Source of the DNA: an uncultured Cetobacterium sp. | GTDB lineage: Bacteria; Fusobacteriota; Fusobacteriia; Fusobacteriales; Fusobacteriaceae | Assembly: GCA_934085975.1 (NCBI GenBank) | Contig: CAKOHT010000009.1 | Coordinates: 1-58,360 of the forward strand | Reading direction: 5' to 3' | DNA length: 58,360 nucleotides | Shown here: positions 58,201 to 58,360 of the stretch, piece after piece | Numbering within the stretch: the first letter of the stretch is position 1 | Layout of the letters: every line of letters starts with the position of its first letter | The notes under the pieces: model-generated | Databases searched by the model: none | Told to the model about the DNA's origin: nothing | What the model saw: only the letters and a program-made list of their open reading frames with translations | Translations under genes and position numbers: made by a program

Positions 58201-58276
58201 GCGTCATTAGCTCAGATGGTAGAGCACACGACTTTTAATCGTGTTGTCACTGGTTCGAGCCCAGTATGACGCACCA
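58201..58276 (+). tRNA. tRNA-Lys (anticodon TTT)
   Basis: Acceptor GCGTCAT pairs with ATGACGC. Anticodon stem CACGA/TCGTG has loop CTTTTAA. CCA is encoded. 76 nt. Confidence 0.96.
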
Positions 58277-58285
58277 TTTACCACT

Positions 58286-58360
58286 GCCCCGTTCGTTCAG
58301 TGGTAAGGACAATAGATTTTCACTCTATAAACAGGGGTTCGATTCCCCTACGGGGTACCA
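58286..58360 (+). tRNA. tRNA-Glu (anticodon TTC), intact copy
   Basis: Acceptor GCCCCGT pairs with ACGGGGT (G1-T72 pair). Anticodon stem ATAGA/TCTAT has loop TTTTCAC. T stem AGGGG/CCCCT is complete. The encoded CCA is the last base of the window, so anything following is unseen. Confidence 0.93.

Noticed and set aside
57947..58207. 86-codon minus-strand frame containing GAGDEGRTRDIQLGRLTLYQ
   Set aside because: It is the antisense of tRNA-Gly plus the end of the hydrolase gene. This peptide is a well-known false ORF made from tRNA complements.
1..58360. CRISPR arrays, transposases, integrases or prophage genes
   Set aside because: Both strands were read. No regularly spaced repeats and no mobile-element proteins were seen.

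Overview
The window is chromosomal core DNA from a low-GC, diderm anaerobe, most likely a member of the Fusobacteriota (Fusobacterium/Cetobacterium type). The case rests on combined traits. Low-GC Gram-positive-like features (YlxM-Ffh, a SAM-I riboswitch before metK, a PASTA-bearing PBP, a DivIC/FtsB-like protein, rarA-hisS-aspS order) occur with outer-membrane biology (a type V autotransporter, an OmpH/Skp chaperone, peptide-binding proteins with cleavable non-lipoprotein signals). The fermentation enzyme AdhE and a CcdA/Trx-MsrA-MsrB/two-component locus also fit. No phage, insertion sequence, transposase or CRISPR array is visible.

Layout. 1-6.5 kb: rarA, hisS, aspS, a structured non-coding RNA (candidate 6S RNA) with its own promoter and terminator, then argS. 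6.5-10.1 kb (minus): a 1202-residue S6-type serine protease autotransporter. 10.2-19.5 kb: a methyltransferase divergent from a Zn/Cd-type P-type ATPase, holA, a compact UvrD-like helicase, adhE and a small secreted DUF2147 protein. 19.6-25.2 kb: a five-gene peptide ABC transporter. 25.2-29 kb: a nucleoside kinase facing a folate operon (folE, folBK, folP). 29-33.9 kb: ccdA, a thioredoxin-MsrA-MsrB fusion and a YesN/YesM-type two-component pair, which reads as an envelope oxidative-repair locus. 33.9-46.9 kb: ylxM-ffh-rpsP, then tex, a histidine-less sensor-kinase homologue, ileS, lspA, glyQ and glyS. 46.9-48.7 kb: SAM-I riboswitch, metK and an ArsC/Spx-family protein. 48.7-49 kb: a damaged tRNA-Glu followed by an intact tRNA-Val. 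49-58.1 kb: an OmpH/Skp protein (minus), a class B PBP, priA, def, a DivIC/FtsB-like protein, glpX, a small membrane protein and a GHL10 family hydrolase. 58.1 kb to the end: tRNA-Gly, tRNA-Lys and an intact tRNA-Glu whose CCA is the last base of the window.

Most genes are housekeeping (translation, targeting, replication, folate, SAM). No obvious new multi-gene defence or biosynthetic system was found. The observations most worth a second look are: the kinase homologue in the ileS operon whose H-box histidine is missing; the defective tRNA-Glu kept in a transcribed tRNA unit; the candidate 6S RNA; a possible small RNA downstream of the ompH-like gene; and the S6-type autotransporter.
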